Shown: one piece after another, positions 1 to 6,373 of the stretch
How positions within the stretch are numbered: the stretch's first letter is position 1
How the letters are laid out: each line of letters opens with the position of its first letter
Source of the DNA: a bacterium UBA3756
GTDB lineage: Bacteria; Bacteroidota; Bacteroidia; Bacteroidales; Bacteroidaceae
Assembly (NCBI GenBank): GCA_002371695.1
Contig: DFGG01000038.1
Coordinates: 201-6,691, forward strand
DNA: 6,491 nucleotides
Reading direction: 5' to 3'
Notes under the pieces: generated by a model
What the model was told of the DNA's origin: nothing
Seen by the model: the letters and a program-made list of their open reading frames with translations, nothing else
Databases searched by the model: none
Translations under genes and position numbers: made by a program

Positions 1-1661
1 GCCTCCTTGGTGGTAGGCATCACTGAGTCATCAGCAGCGATGATGATGATGGCGATATCCGTCACCTGGGCACCACGGGCACGCATGGCCGTGAAAGCCT
101 CGTGACCCGGCGTGTCGAGGAACGTGATCTGACGACCATCCTTCAACTTCACATTGTAGGCACCGATGTGCTGGGTGATACCACCGGCCTCACCGGCAAT
201 CACGTTGGTATTGCGGATAAAGTCGAGCAACGAGGTTTTACCATGGTCTACATGACCCATCACCGTCACTATCGGGGCGCGGTTTACGAGATCGTTCTCA
301 TCGTCCTCCTCCTCAGTGATGGCATTCTGCACCTCGGCACTGACATACTCGGTAGTGAATCCGAACTCTTCGGCGACGATATTGATGGTCTCGGCATCCA
401 GGCGCTGGTTGATGCTCACCATGATGCCGATGCTCATACAGGTACCGATGACCTGATTGACACCCACGTTCATCATCGTAGCAAGCTCGCTGACGGTCAC
501 GAACTCGGTCAACTTGAGCACCTTGCTCTCTGCTGCCTGCGACTCCATCTCCTCCTGCATGCGCTCGGCGACGGCATCACGCTTCTCGCGACGGTACTTG
601 GCACCCTTCTTGTTCTGATTCTTCGAAGTCAGACGGGCCAGCGTCTCCTTCACCTGACGGGCAACGGCCTCATCGTCTACCTCAAGGGGTTTCACGGGAC
701 GGTTTTTCTTATTCTTGTTCTTGCCGCCCTGCTGACCACCCTGATCCTGGTAGTTCTGGTTGCCACCCTTATTCTTCTGTTTCTTGTTCTTATTGGCATT
801 ATCCTGACTGGCTGCAGCCTCAATGTCCACCTTGCCAGAACGGATACGCTCACGCTTCTTCTTCTCACCATTGGCACCGCCGTGCATCTGAGCCTGCTTC
901 TCCTCACGCTCCTTACGGCGCTCCTCCTTGGATTTCTTCTTCGGGCGAGTGCTCTGGTTCAGTGCATCGAGGTCGATCTTACCTACCACGTTGAGATTGG
1001 TAGCAGCAATCTTCTTCTCAGTCTTCAACTTATAGACTTCCACTGCCTCCTTCTTGGGCTCGGCAGCAGGTTCTTCGGCCTTGGGTGCTGTCTGTACAAC
1101 AGCTTCGGGCTCAGGCTTCACTTCGGGTTCGGGCTGAGCAACGGGAGCCTTGGGCTCTACCTTCTCTGTCTGTTCGGGCTGCTTGACTTGCTCAACCTTC
1201 TCAGCCTTCTCAGCTGTCTCCACCTTCTCCACTTTCACTTCTTCCACCACCTTCACCTCAGGCTCGGCAGCAGCCTTAGGGGCAGGTGCTTGTACAGGCT
1301 CCGGCTCTGCCGGTTTCTGCGCTACAGGCTTCTTGCCAATATTCTCCAGGTCAATCTTACCCAGAGGCTTGAACTCCTGACGGTGTTCTTCGCGCTTCGG
1401 CTCCACCTTCACCTCGGACTTTGGTTTCTGCTCCTTGGGTTTCTTCTCCTTCTTGGGGAAGATCATGTTGGCCTTGTTCTTTACGTCCTTGTCACCCTTG
1501 AACTCCTTGACGAGCGCCTCGTATTGCTCATCGGAGATCTTGGTATTGACATTGGCATCGTCCTTGATCTCACCAAGGCTCTTCTTGTTCTTCAAATAAT
1601 CTACTGCCGTCTGAAGACCAATGTTCAATTCCGTTAATACTTTATTTAATCTGACTCCCAT
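1..1661 (-). CDS. infB: Translation initiation factor IF-2, 3' part missing at window edge
   Basis: IF-2 is the cytoplasmic GTPase that places formyl-Met-tRNA on the 30S subunit and promotes 50S joining. The window holds the first 553 residues; translation initiation domains II-IV and the G4 motif lie beyond the left edge. Visible parts: an N-terminal IF2N-type domain (about 1-55, starting [15 protein letters not shown]), a long Lys/Glu/Pro- and Gln/Asn-rich linker (about 56-350) that is probably disordered, a second IF2N-like domain (about 380-440), then the G domain. G1 is GHVDHGKT at 469-476, the switch I region contains GGITQHIG, and G3 is DTPGHE at 516-521. The ATG at 1659-1661 gives the IF2N start expected for the family and lies 34 bp after the nusA stop; no Shine-Dalgarno is seen. 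It is the third gene of the rimP-nusA-infB operon. Identification is essentially certain; only the full length is unknown. Confidence 0.97.
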   Translation of the reverse strand, partial: MGVRLNKVLTELNIGLQTAVDYLKNKKSLGEIKDDANVNTKISDEQYEALVKEFKGDKDVKNKANMIFPKKEKKPKEQKPKSEVKVEPKREEHRQEFKPLGKIDLENIGKKPVAQKPAEPEPVQAPAPKAAAEPEVKVVEEVKVEKVETAEKAEKVEQVKQPEQTEKVEPKAPVAQPEPEVKPEPEAVVQTAPKAEEPAAEPKKEAVEVYKLKTEKKIAATNLNVVGKIDLDALNQSTRPKKKSKEERRKEREEKQAQMHGGANGEKKKRERIRSGKVDIEAAASQDNANKNKKQKNKGGNQNYQDQGGQQGGKNKNKKNRPVKPLEVDDEAVARQVKETLARLTSKNQNKKGAKYRREKRDAVAERMQEEMESQAAESKVLKLTEFVTVSELATMMNVGVNQVIGTCMSIGIMVSINQRLDAETINIVAEEFGFTTEYVSAEVQNAITEEEDDENDLVNRAPIVTVMGHVDHGKTSLLDFIRNTNVIAGEAGGITQHIGAYNVKLKDGRQITFLDTPGHEAFTAMRARGAQVTDIAIIIIAADDSVMPTTKE

Positions 1662-1695
1662 TAACTTTCAATTTTCAATATTCAATCTTCAATCT
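1662..1695 (-). repeat. Four tandem heptamers (NATTGAA) in the nusA-infB spacer
   Basis: Read on the coding strand, the spacer between the nusA stop and the infB ATG is almost wholly four consecutive heptamers: GATTGAA, GATTGAA, TATTGAA, AATTGAA, followed by AGTTA and the ATG. They differ only at the first base. The tract contains no Shine-Dalgarno motif and is rich in A and T, as is usual for Bacteroidetes translation initiation regions. It may be a slippage-prone repeat that also serves as the unstructured infB leader; any regulatory role is inference. Confidence 0.7.
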
Positions 1696-2955
1696 TTACT
1701 CAAACTCCGAGCGGAGCACTTCCAGCAGATGATCAACAGTCTCCTCTTCAAGGTCGGCCTTCTCGATCAGCATCTCGCGCGGAGCATTCAGCACAGCCTT
1801 TGCCGTATCCAATCCGATGGCCTTGATAGAGTCAATAACCCACTGATCGATCTCATCGGCAAACTCATCCAGATAGATATCCTCGTCAGCTTCGTTCTCA
1901 TTGACCACACGGAACACATCGATGGTGTACTCCGTGAGCATCGAAGCGAGCTTGATGTTCATACCGCCACGACCGATAGCCAGCGACACCTCCTCTGGCT
2001 GCAGATAGACCTCGGCCTTGTGGTTCTCCTGATCGAGGGTGATGCTCGACACCTTGGCAGGACTCAGTGCACGCTGGATGAACAGCTGCACGTTGCTCGA
2101 GTAATTGATGACATCGATGTTTTCATTGCAGAGTTCGCGAACGATGCCGTGAACACGGCTTCCCTTCACACCAACGCAGGCGCCTACCGGGTCGATGCGC
2201 TCGTCGTAGCTCTCTACAGCCACCTTGGCACGGTCGCCCGGCATACGGGCCACGCGGCGGATAGTGATCAGGCCATCGTTGATCTCAGGCACCTCGGCCT
2301 CAAGCAGACGCTCCAGGAACACAGGACTGGTACGAGAGAGGATAATGCGGGGATTGTTGTTCTCGTTTTGCACCTCCTTCACGATGGCACGCACGGTCTC
2401 ACCTTTGTGGTAGTTGTCGGCAGGTATCTGCTCACCCTTGGGCAGATGGAGCTCGTTGCCCTCATCATCGATGAGCAGCACTTCGCGCTTCCAAATCTGA
2501 TAGACCTCGCCGCTGACCACCTGGCCAACTCTATCCTTATACTTCTGATAGAGGGAGTCGTGCTCCAGCTCGAGAATCTTAGAGGCCAGCGTCTGGCGCA
2601 GGTTCAGGATGGCACGACGGCCGAACTTCTGGAAGTCCACCTCCTCCGACACCTCTTCGCCCACTTCATAGTCGGGCTCTATCTTCTGTGCCTCGCTCAG
2701 TGAAATCTCCTTGTTCTCGTCCTGCACTTCATCATCAGCCACCACAATACGGTTGCGGTGAATCTCAAAGTCACCCTTGTCGGGATTAACAATCACGTCA
2801 AAATTCTCATCCGAACCGAAGATCTTGGCGATCACGTTGCGGAAACTCTCCTCGAGCACACTCACCAGTGTCGTGCGGTCGATGTTCTTTGTCTCTTTGA
2901 ATTCCTGAAAGGTCTCAATCATTGAGGGGCCTTTCGCATCTTTTGTTGTTGCCAT
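1696..2955 (-). CDS. nusA: Transcription termination/antitermination factor NusA
   Basis: NusA binds RNA polymerase and nascent RNA and modulates pausing, intrinsic termination and antitermination. The 419-residue product has the family order: an RNAP-binding N-terminal domain (about 12-135), an S1 domain (about 140-206), KH1 (about 230-298, with VGVKGSR at 261-267) and KH2 (about 302-365, with IGRGG at 327-331). A short acidic helical tail (about 365-419) ends RSEFE. The tail is much shorter than the two acidic repeats of E. coli NusA (495 residues), but this length is what I expect for Bacteroidetes. The ATG at 2953-2955 was chosen because it lies 30 bp after the rimP stop, behind an A-rich leader. 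An internal Met at residue 12 (MIETFQEF) is the conserved domain start and a possible alternative. The gene sits between rimP and infB, the conserved operon order. Confidence 0.97.
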   Translation of the reverse strand: MATTKDAKGPSMIETFQEFKETKNIDRTTLVSVLEESFRNVIAKIFGSDENFDVIVNPDKGDFEIHRNRIVVADDEVQDENKEISLSEAQKIEPDYEVGEEVSEEVDFQKFGRRAILNLRQTLASKILELEHDSLYQKYKDRVGQVVSGEVYQIWKREVLLIDDEGNELHLPKGEQIPADNYHKGETVRAIVKEVQNENNNPRIILSRTSPVFLERLLEAEVPEINDGLITIRRVARMPGDRAKVAVESYDERIDPVGACVGVKGSRVHGIVRELCNENIDVINYSSNVQLFIQRALSPAKVSSITLDQENHKAEVYLQPEEVSLAIGRGGMNIKLASMLTEYTIDVFRVVNENEADEDIYLDEFADEIDQWVIDSIKAIGLDTAKAVLNAPREMLIEKADLEEETVDHLLEVLRSEFE

Positions 2956-2985
2956 TATAATATTTTTATTTTCCTTTTTCGCCTT

Positions 2986-3453
2986 TTACTTAAACGCTAA
3001 CACATACTTGGCATATTTCACCGTGTCCATCGAGTAAGTCTTGTCTACATCCACCATCTGGGGGCGCTTCTTGCCCTCTATGGTCTGCTTCTCCTTTACA
3101 GTCAGCACGAACTCACGCCCGTTGACTGCCTTCAGGATGCCCTGCTCCTTCTTGCCGTTGGCATCCAGCACCTCCAGTTCGTCACCAATATGGTTCACGT
3201 ACTGCTGTTCCACCTTGAATGGCTGGCCTATGCCTGCACTGCCCACCTCAAGCTCGAAGTCGCCCAGCTCTTCGCCAAGACGCTCCTGAAGGAAGCGGCT
3301 CAACTCCGCGCAGTCTTCTATCCAAACGCCGTCGGCATGGTCAATCTCTATCACGATACGATCGTCTGAACCAAACAAAATGTCTACCAGGAAATAGTCG
3401 TTGCCTTGCAACCACTCTTCCACCAATGCTTTTACTGTTTCCTTATTAATCAT
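2986..3453 (-). CDS. rimP: Ribosome maturation factor RimP
   Basis: RimP assists late assembly of the 30S ribosomal subunit. The 155-residue product has the two-domain layout of the family: an N-terminal alpha/beta domain (about 1-73) and a C-terminal SH3-like barrel (about 80-155). The conserved junction motif reads LEVGSAGIGQPF at 68-79; the proline of the VSSPG motif of many bacteria is replaced by alanine, which I recall as common in Bacteroidetes. The start is the ATG at 3451-3453 (MINKETVK). The frame stays open upstream to 3549, but that 32-codon extension covers the promoter and leader hairpin and has no family similarity, so it is rejected. As first gene of rimP-nusA-infB it has its own promoter upstream. 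Position next to nusA confirms the call. Confidence 0.95.
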   Translation of the reverse strand: MINKETVKALVEEWLQGNDYFLVDILFGSDDRIVIEIDHADGVWIEDCAELSRFLQERLGEELGDFELEVGSAGIGQPFKVEQQYVNHIGDELEVLDANGKKEQGILKAVNGREFVLTVKEKQTIEGKKRPQMVDVDKTYSMDTVKYAKYVLAFK

Positions 3454-3476
3454 CGATAAATTGTTATAATAATGAA

Positions 3477-3504
3477 AATGAGAGGCTCTTGCGAGTCTCT
3501 CATT
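3477..3504 (-). promoter_or_regulatory. 28-nt hairpin with GCAA tetraloop in the rimP leader
   Basis: On the minus-strand transcript an 8-bp stem (AATGAGAG with CTCTCATT), one A·C mismatch and a further 3-bp stem (CTC with GAG) enclose the loop GCAA, a GNRA tetraloop. The base of the hairpin is 23 nt upstream of the rimP ATG and a few nt downstream of the predicted transcription start, so it would lie at the 5' end of the operon mRNA. It is followed by ATTTTCATTATTAT, moderately U-rich, so it could also act as a weak terminator for the upstream S41 protease gene or as an attenuator. The structure is seen directly; its role is inference. Confidence 0.65.
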
Positions 3505-3518
3505 CCACTGAACGGGTG

Positions 3519-3550
3519 CAAAATTAAGCATTTTTTGGCAAACCGCCAAA
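3519..3550 (-). promoter_or_regulatory. Bacteroidetes-type promoter of the rimP-nusA-infB operon
   Basis: On the minus strand TTTG (3547-3550) is followed after exactly 20 bp by TAATTTTG (3519-3526), matching the Bacteroidetes primary sigma consensus TTTG-N(19-21)-TAnnTTTG. The predicted start of transcription is near 3512, giving a leader of about 60 nt that holds the hairpin at 3477-3504. The promoter lies just downstream of the S41 protease stop codon, which supports separate transcription of the operon. Confidence 0.8.
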
Positions 3551-3567
3551 TAAATCCACCACTTTTT

Positions 3568-5235
3568 TTAGTTTTTCTTGGGAGAAAGCAGTTTTCGATA
3601 CTCCTCTGGATTCTTCAGCAGCCGTTCTGCCTCTCTGAGTTGCTTGTCATAGTCAAGCCCTCTCTCGATACTGCCTGCCTGATAATAGTAGGCCGAGACA
3701 ATGTCCATCTCAAGTATCTGTACAAGCGTATTGCGATGCTTCTCCAGATCGAAAGCCACATCGTGCTTCAGCTTGTTCTCCAGCGCATCAAAGGCCTGAC
3801 GGGCATCATCATAGTAACCTTCGAACTTTGCCGTCTTGACCAGTTCCTCAAACTGTTTCTTGCTGACGGGGTCGTAGGTAAACCCGCTCTTGATGACACG
3901 GGTCTTGAAATCCTGCCAGTCCTGATCCGAGAGATGAAACTCGCCGGCAGGGGCTATCGAGGGATGACGGGCGACGTAGTCGACCACGTAGTCGAACATC
4001 ACCTCCGTAGAGTCCTGCCCCGTAGCAGAGAGATAGAAGGCGATATTGGGTATGGTGTCGGCCTTCACCTCTACGTCAGGCTTGATGCCTCCCCCGTCTC
4101 TCACCTCGCGGCCTGCCGCGGTATGGAACACCTTCGTCAGCGAGTCGGGGATATGCTCGCGATAGCCTGTGCTGCCCTGCTTGTAGTTGATGGCCTGTAT
4201 GCAGCGGCCACTGGGGATGTAGTATTTCGAGGTGGTCACCTTCATATTAGTATTGTAGGGCAGGTCGATAGGTATCTGTACCAGTCCCTTTCCGTATGTC
4301 CGCGTTCCTAATATAACTGCCCGGTCCAAATCCTGGAGGGCTCCGCTGGTGATTTCGCTGGCAGAAGCCGTCTCGCCATTCACCAGCACCACAATAGGCA
4401 TCACCGTGTCAACAGGTTCCAAGCGGGTCTTGTAGATACGGCTGGACTGCTTGACCTTACCTCTGTTTTCTACAACGGTGATTCCCTTGGGCACCCAGAG
4501 GTTCACGATGTCAACAGCCTCGGCCTCAGAGCCTCCACCATTGTTGCGCAGGTCGAAGATGAGCGAGGTGGCACCTTGTTTCTTCAGATCGATGAAGGCA
4601 CGCCGCACCTCCTTACCGCTCTCCTGGGTAAACGAATTGTAGTTGATATAGCCGATATTGCCTTGACGCATGCCGTAGTAAGGCAATTCGGGCAGTTTGA
4701 TATTCTTGCGTGTAACCTTCAGCTTCAACTCCTTCTGCGTAGAAGGGCGGAACACTTTGAGCAGGAAACTCGTACCCGGCTCGCCACGCAGATGACTGCT
4801 CACGTAGCCCACCTCTTTGTCCGTCATCAGCGTGTCGTCGATACTGAGGATAATGTCACCCTTCTTCAAGCCCACCTCTGCGGCAGGCATGTTCTCGTAA
4901 GGCTCATCAATCACCACTCGTCCCAGTTTCTGATGCTTGCGTATCAGGGCACCGATGCCGGCATACTTGCCCGTGAGCATCATCCTGAGGTTCTTGGTTT
5001 CATCCTGGGCATAGTATTCCGTATAGGGGTCGAGTCTGCGTAGCATCGCATTGATGCCCGTACCGATGACATCCTTCGGACTCAGCGTATCCACATAGAG
5101 CAGATCGAGATTCTTATACAGATTATTAAATATATCGAGATGCTTGGCCACCTCGAAGTTATGGTCTTTCTGGCTCTGCGCCATCATCATAGCTGGCATG
5201 AGCACCAGCAGCAACTGTAAACAAATTCTTCTCAT
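3568..5235 (-). CDS. Secreted S41-family C-terminal processing peptidase
   Basis: This is a serine protease of the CtpA/Prc (tail-specific protease) family that would cleave exported proteins near their C-termini in the periplasm. The 555-residue product begins with a signal peptide (MRRICLQLLLVLMPAMMMA, predicted cleavage after Ala19). A PDZ domain follows at about 85-175 (GLKKGDIIL at 122-130). The S41 catalytic core is at about 190-395: the motif NGETASASEI gives nucleophile Ser291, and GTRTYGKG gives the general base Lys316, 25 residues later as in E. coli Prc; Gln320 would complete the Ser-Lys-Gln set. The last 155 residues form a charged, mostly helical extension that I recall from other Bacteroidetes S41 proteins; its role is unknown. 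The ATG at 5233-5235 is preferred over a TTG three codons upstream, which lies inside the −7 promoter element. Substrate unknown. Confidence 0.93.
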   Translation of the reverse strand: MRRICLQLLLVLMPAMMMAQSQKDHNFEVAKHLDIFNNLYKNLDLLYVDTLSPKDVIGTGINAMLRRLDPYTEYYAQDETKNLRMMLTGKYAGIGALIRKHQKLGRVVIDEPYENMPAAEVGLKKGDIILSIDDTLMTDKEVGYVSSHLRGEPGTSFLLKVFRPSTQKELKLKVTRKNIKLPELPYYGMRQGNIGYINYNSFTQESGKEVRRAFIDLKKQGATSLIFDLRNNGGGSEAEAVDIVNLWVPKGITVVENRGKVKQSSRIYKTRLEPVDTVMPIVVLVNGETASASEITSGALQDLDRAVILGTRTYGKGLVQIPIDLPYNTNMKVTTSKYYIPSGRCIQAINYKQGSTGYREHIPDSLTKVFHTAAGREVRDGGGIKPDVEVKADTIPNIAFYLSATGQDSTEVMFDYVVDYVARHPSIAPAGEFHLSDQDWQDFKTRVIKSGFTYDPVSKKQFEELVKTAKFEGYYDDARQAFDALENKLKHDVAFDLEKHRNTLVQILEMDIVSAYYYQAGSIERGLDYDKQLREAERLLKNPEEYRKLLSPKKN

Positions 5236-5241
5236 TGGCCG

Positions 5242-5249
5242 CAAAGGTA
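5242..5249 (-). promoter_or_regulatory. −7 promoter element of the S41 protease gene, possibly giving a leaderless mRNA
   Basis: TACCTTTG on the minus strand matches TAnnTTTG and ends only 6 nt before the ATG at 5233-5235. Transcription from it would start at or within a few bases of the start codon. No TTTG is present about 20 bp upstream; that position falls in the T-tract and stem of the putative araC-gene terminator. The spacer holds a perfect 10-bp palindrome, CATTATAATG (5252-5261), of unknown meaning. Confidence 0.6.
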
Positions 5250-5264
5250 AACATTATAATGCAG

Positions 5265-5316
5265 AAAAAGCGCGAGATTAAGGAATTTAACCTTTTTTTG
5301 GAAAGGTAATCGCGCT
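5265..5316 (-). terminator. Possible intrinsic terminator after the AraC-family gene
   Basis: Downstream of the regulator's stop codon, on the minus strand, the arms AGCGCGA (5310-5316) and TCGCGCT (5269-5275) can pair, with an inner stem ACCTTT/AAAGGT (5302-5307 with 5290-5295) and a run of five T (5265-5269) directly after the outer arm. GC-rich stem plus T-run fits a rho-independent terminator, but the large internal loop between the outer and inner stems makes it atypical. Confidence 0.45.
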
Positions 5317-5348
5317 CGATGGTGCCGTTGAATTGAGAGGCTTCTGGA

Positions 5349-6209
5349 CTATTTTCTCTCCCGATACTCATTGGGCGTAAGGCCCGTCTCACGTTTGAAG
5401 AAATTGTTGAAGGCAGGCGGGTTGGCGAAGTGAAGACGCTCGGCAATCTCGTAAGTCAGCAGCCCGCTGGTACGCAACAGCACTTTAGCACGCAACACCA
5501 CGGCACGATTGATCCAGTACATCGCACTGCGTCCGCTGGCCCGGCTAATAACTGCCGAAAGGTGGTGGGGCGTGATGCGCAGCAGGTCGGCATAATAAGG
5601 AATATTGCGCTCCCGCTCACAATGGTGGCTCACCAGCGTCTTGAACTGCTGGAACAGTTCCTGGTGGCGGGAGATGGCCGTCCTGTTTACCGAGCTGTCG
5701 GAGGCCTGCTTGATGTACTGCACATTGGCCACCATCGCCCTGACCATCTGCAGCACGACTTCGCGGCGATAGGGCGACAGCGCGGCCATGTCCCAGAGCA
5801 GATACATCATACGTAGCAGCAACTCAGAATCCTTTGCAGAGATTTTTGTGACGATACTTTCAGTCACCTGCACAGCCTCCTTCATGGCGATGCCGCACAC
5901 CTCCACATCCCGACCAATGCTCTCAAACTCCAGAATCACGTCGGGCGTGGTGAGTATCACCGTGCCGCGCTCGAAGTGGTACTGCTCCAGATCCAGATGC
6001 ACGTCAGCTTCGCCGCTCATGAACAGCAGCAGGCGCGGCTCAGGTAGCTGATACACTTCGCCTTCACGGAAGAACGTCTTGTCAGATGGCCGGCCATTCA
6101 GGATGATGCTGAGGTCGTCGTTATTGAATACGTGGCTCTCGGCTCCGGCCAGTTCTCGCAGATTAGCGGAGTCGATGGAGAAATAATTGATGTTCTTGCT
6201 GTCGCTCAT
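5349..6209 (-). CDS. AraC-family transcriptional regulator
   Basis: The 286-residue product is an AraC/XylS-type DNA-binding regulator. Residues about 30-110 resemble a cupin-like AraC ligand-binding/dimerisation domain (RLLLFMSGEADVHL, then a beta-rich stretch). Residues about 185-284 are the double helix-turn-helix: the first HTH lies around IPYYADLLRITPHHLSAVI (203-221) and the second around YEIAERLHFANPPAFNNFFK (253-272). The family signature ends with KRETGLTPNEYR (272-283). The ATG at 6207-6209 gives MSDSKNINYFSID and lies about 20 nt after the predicted transcription start. It is divergent from a TolC-family gene, and the shared intergenic region carries three copies of a likely binding element, so local control of efflux plus autorepression is the natural inference. 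The inducer is unknown; nothing in the sequence identifies it. Confidence 0.93.
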   Translation of the reverse strand: MSDSKNINYFSIDSANLRELAGAESHVFNNDDLSIILNGRPSDKTFFREGEVYQLPEPRLLLFMSGEADVHLDLEQYHFERGTVILTTPDVILEFESIGRDVEVCGIAMKEAVQVTESIVTKISAKDSELLLRMMYLLWDMAALSPYRREVVLQMVRAMVANVQYIKQASDSSVNRTAISRHQELFQQFKTLVSHHCERERNIPYYADLLRITPHHLSAVISRASGRSAMYWINRAVVLRAKVLLRTSGLLTYEIAERLHFANPPAFNNFFKRETGLTPNEYRERK

Positions 6210-6212
6210 GTT

Positions 6213-6229
6213 ATTGCGGAATTGTACGA
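6213..6229 (-). promoter_or_regulatory. Putative AraC-family operator, copy 1 (inverted)
   Basis: On the minus strand TCGTACAA-N6-AAT, a 17-bp element shared with the two copies at 6285-6301 and 6306-6322. It lies between the regulator's predicted transcription start (near 6232) and its ATG (6207-6209), where a bound protein would block its transcription. The centre of its TCGTACAA core is 63 bp from that of copy 2, about six helical turns. Binding by the adjacent regulator is inferred. Confidence 0.6.
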
Positions 6230-6237
6230 TTCGATTG

Positions 6238-6269
6238 CAAAATTAATATATTTATAGGAGAATAACAAA
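6238..6269 (-). promoter_or_regulatory. Promoter of the AraC-family regulator gene
   Basis: On the minus strand TTTG (6266-6269) is followed after exactly 20 bp by TAATTTTG (6238-6245). Both boxes and the spacing are identical to those of the rimP promoter and match the Bacteroidetes consensus. Predicted transcription start is near 6232, giving a leader of roughly 22 nt that overlaps operator copy 1. Confidence 0.8.
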
Positions 6270-6284
6270 CTGGAAAGGCGGAAA

Positions 6285-6301
6285 TCGTACAAATCCATAA
6301 T
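6285..6301 (+). promoter_or_regulatory. Putative AraC-family operator, copy 2
   Basis: TCGTACAA-N6-AAT on the plus strand, the distal member of a direct repeat with copy 3. The two 17-bp elements are separated by 4 bp, so their starts are 21 bp apart and they face the same side of the helix. This is the same geometry as the I1/I2 half-sites of E. coli AraC. Relative to the regulator's promoter it lies about 16 bp upstream of the −33 box. Confidence 0.65.
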
Positions 6302-6305
6302 CTTT

Positions 6306-6322
6306 TCGTACAATCGGGTAAC
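6306..6322 (+). promoter_or_regulatory. Putative AraC-family operator, copy 3, overlapping the TolC-gene −33 position
   Basis: TCGTACAA-N6-AAC on the plus strand. Its 3' end falls where the −33 box of the TolC-family gene would be (about 6320-6323, 20 bp before TAAATTTG), and no TTTG is present there. A missing −33 box with an activator site in its place suggests activator-dependent transcription. The activator role is inferred from position. Confidence 0.65.
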
Positions 6323-6343
6323 AGAACTATGCAGGAAAAGGTG

Positions 6344-6351
6344 TAAATTTG
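6344..6351 (+). promoter_or_regulatory. −7 promoter element of the TolC-family efflux gene
   Basis: TAAATTTG matches TAnnTTTG, followed by CACC, as TAATTTTG is in the rimP promoter. No −33 TTTG lies 19-21 bp upstream; operator copy 3 occupies that place. The element is centred in an imperfect 16-bp palindrome, GGTGTAAATTTGCACC (6340-6355, 14 of 16 positions symmetric). Transcription would start near 6356-6358. Confidence 0.7.
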
Positions 6352-6373
6352 CACCATGGAAATCAAAAACGAC

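Noticed and set aside
102..1637. 511-codon plus-strand open frame, very Leu-rich and membrane-protein-like
   Set aside because: It is the antisense of infB. The Leu/Phe/His content is the complement of the Lys/Glu-rich IF-2 linker, and the minus-strand frame has unmistakable GTPase motifs.
1621..2703. 360-codon plus-strand open frame
   Set aside because: Antisense of nusA, with no recognisable domain; the minus strand encodes S1 and KH domains in full.
3454..3549. In-frame upstream extension of rimP by 32 codons
   Set aside because: It runs through the leader hairpin and the promoter; the residues have no RimP character, and MINKETVK is the expected family start.
3472..4311. 279-codon plus-strand open frame
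   Set aside because: Antisense of the S41 protease C-terminal half and the rimP leader; no coherent domain seen.
5252..5261. Perfect palindrome CATTATAATG in the S41 promoter spacer as an operator
   Set aside because: Ten A/T-rich bases are easily palindromic by chance, and a nearly identical string (CATTATAATA) occurs at the nusA start, where no operator is expected.
5159..5446. 95-codon minus-strand open frame bridging the AraC-family and S41 genes
   Set aside because: Overlaps both well-supported genes in another frame and crosses the terminator-like structure; no recognisable sequence.
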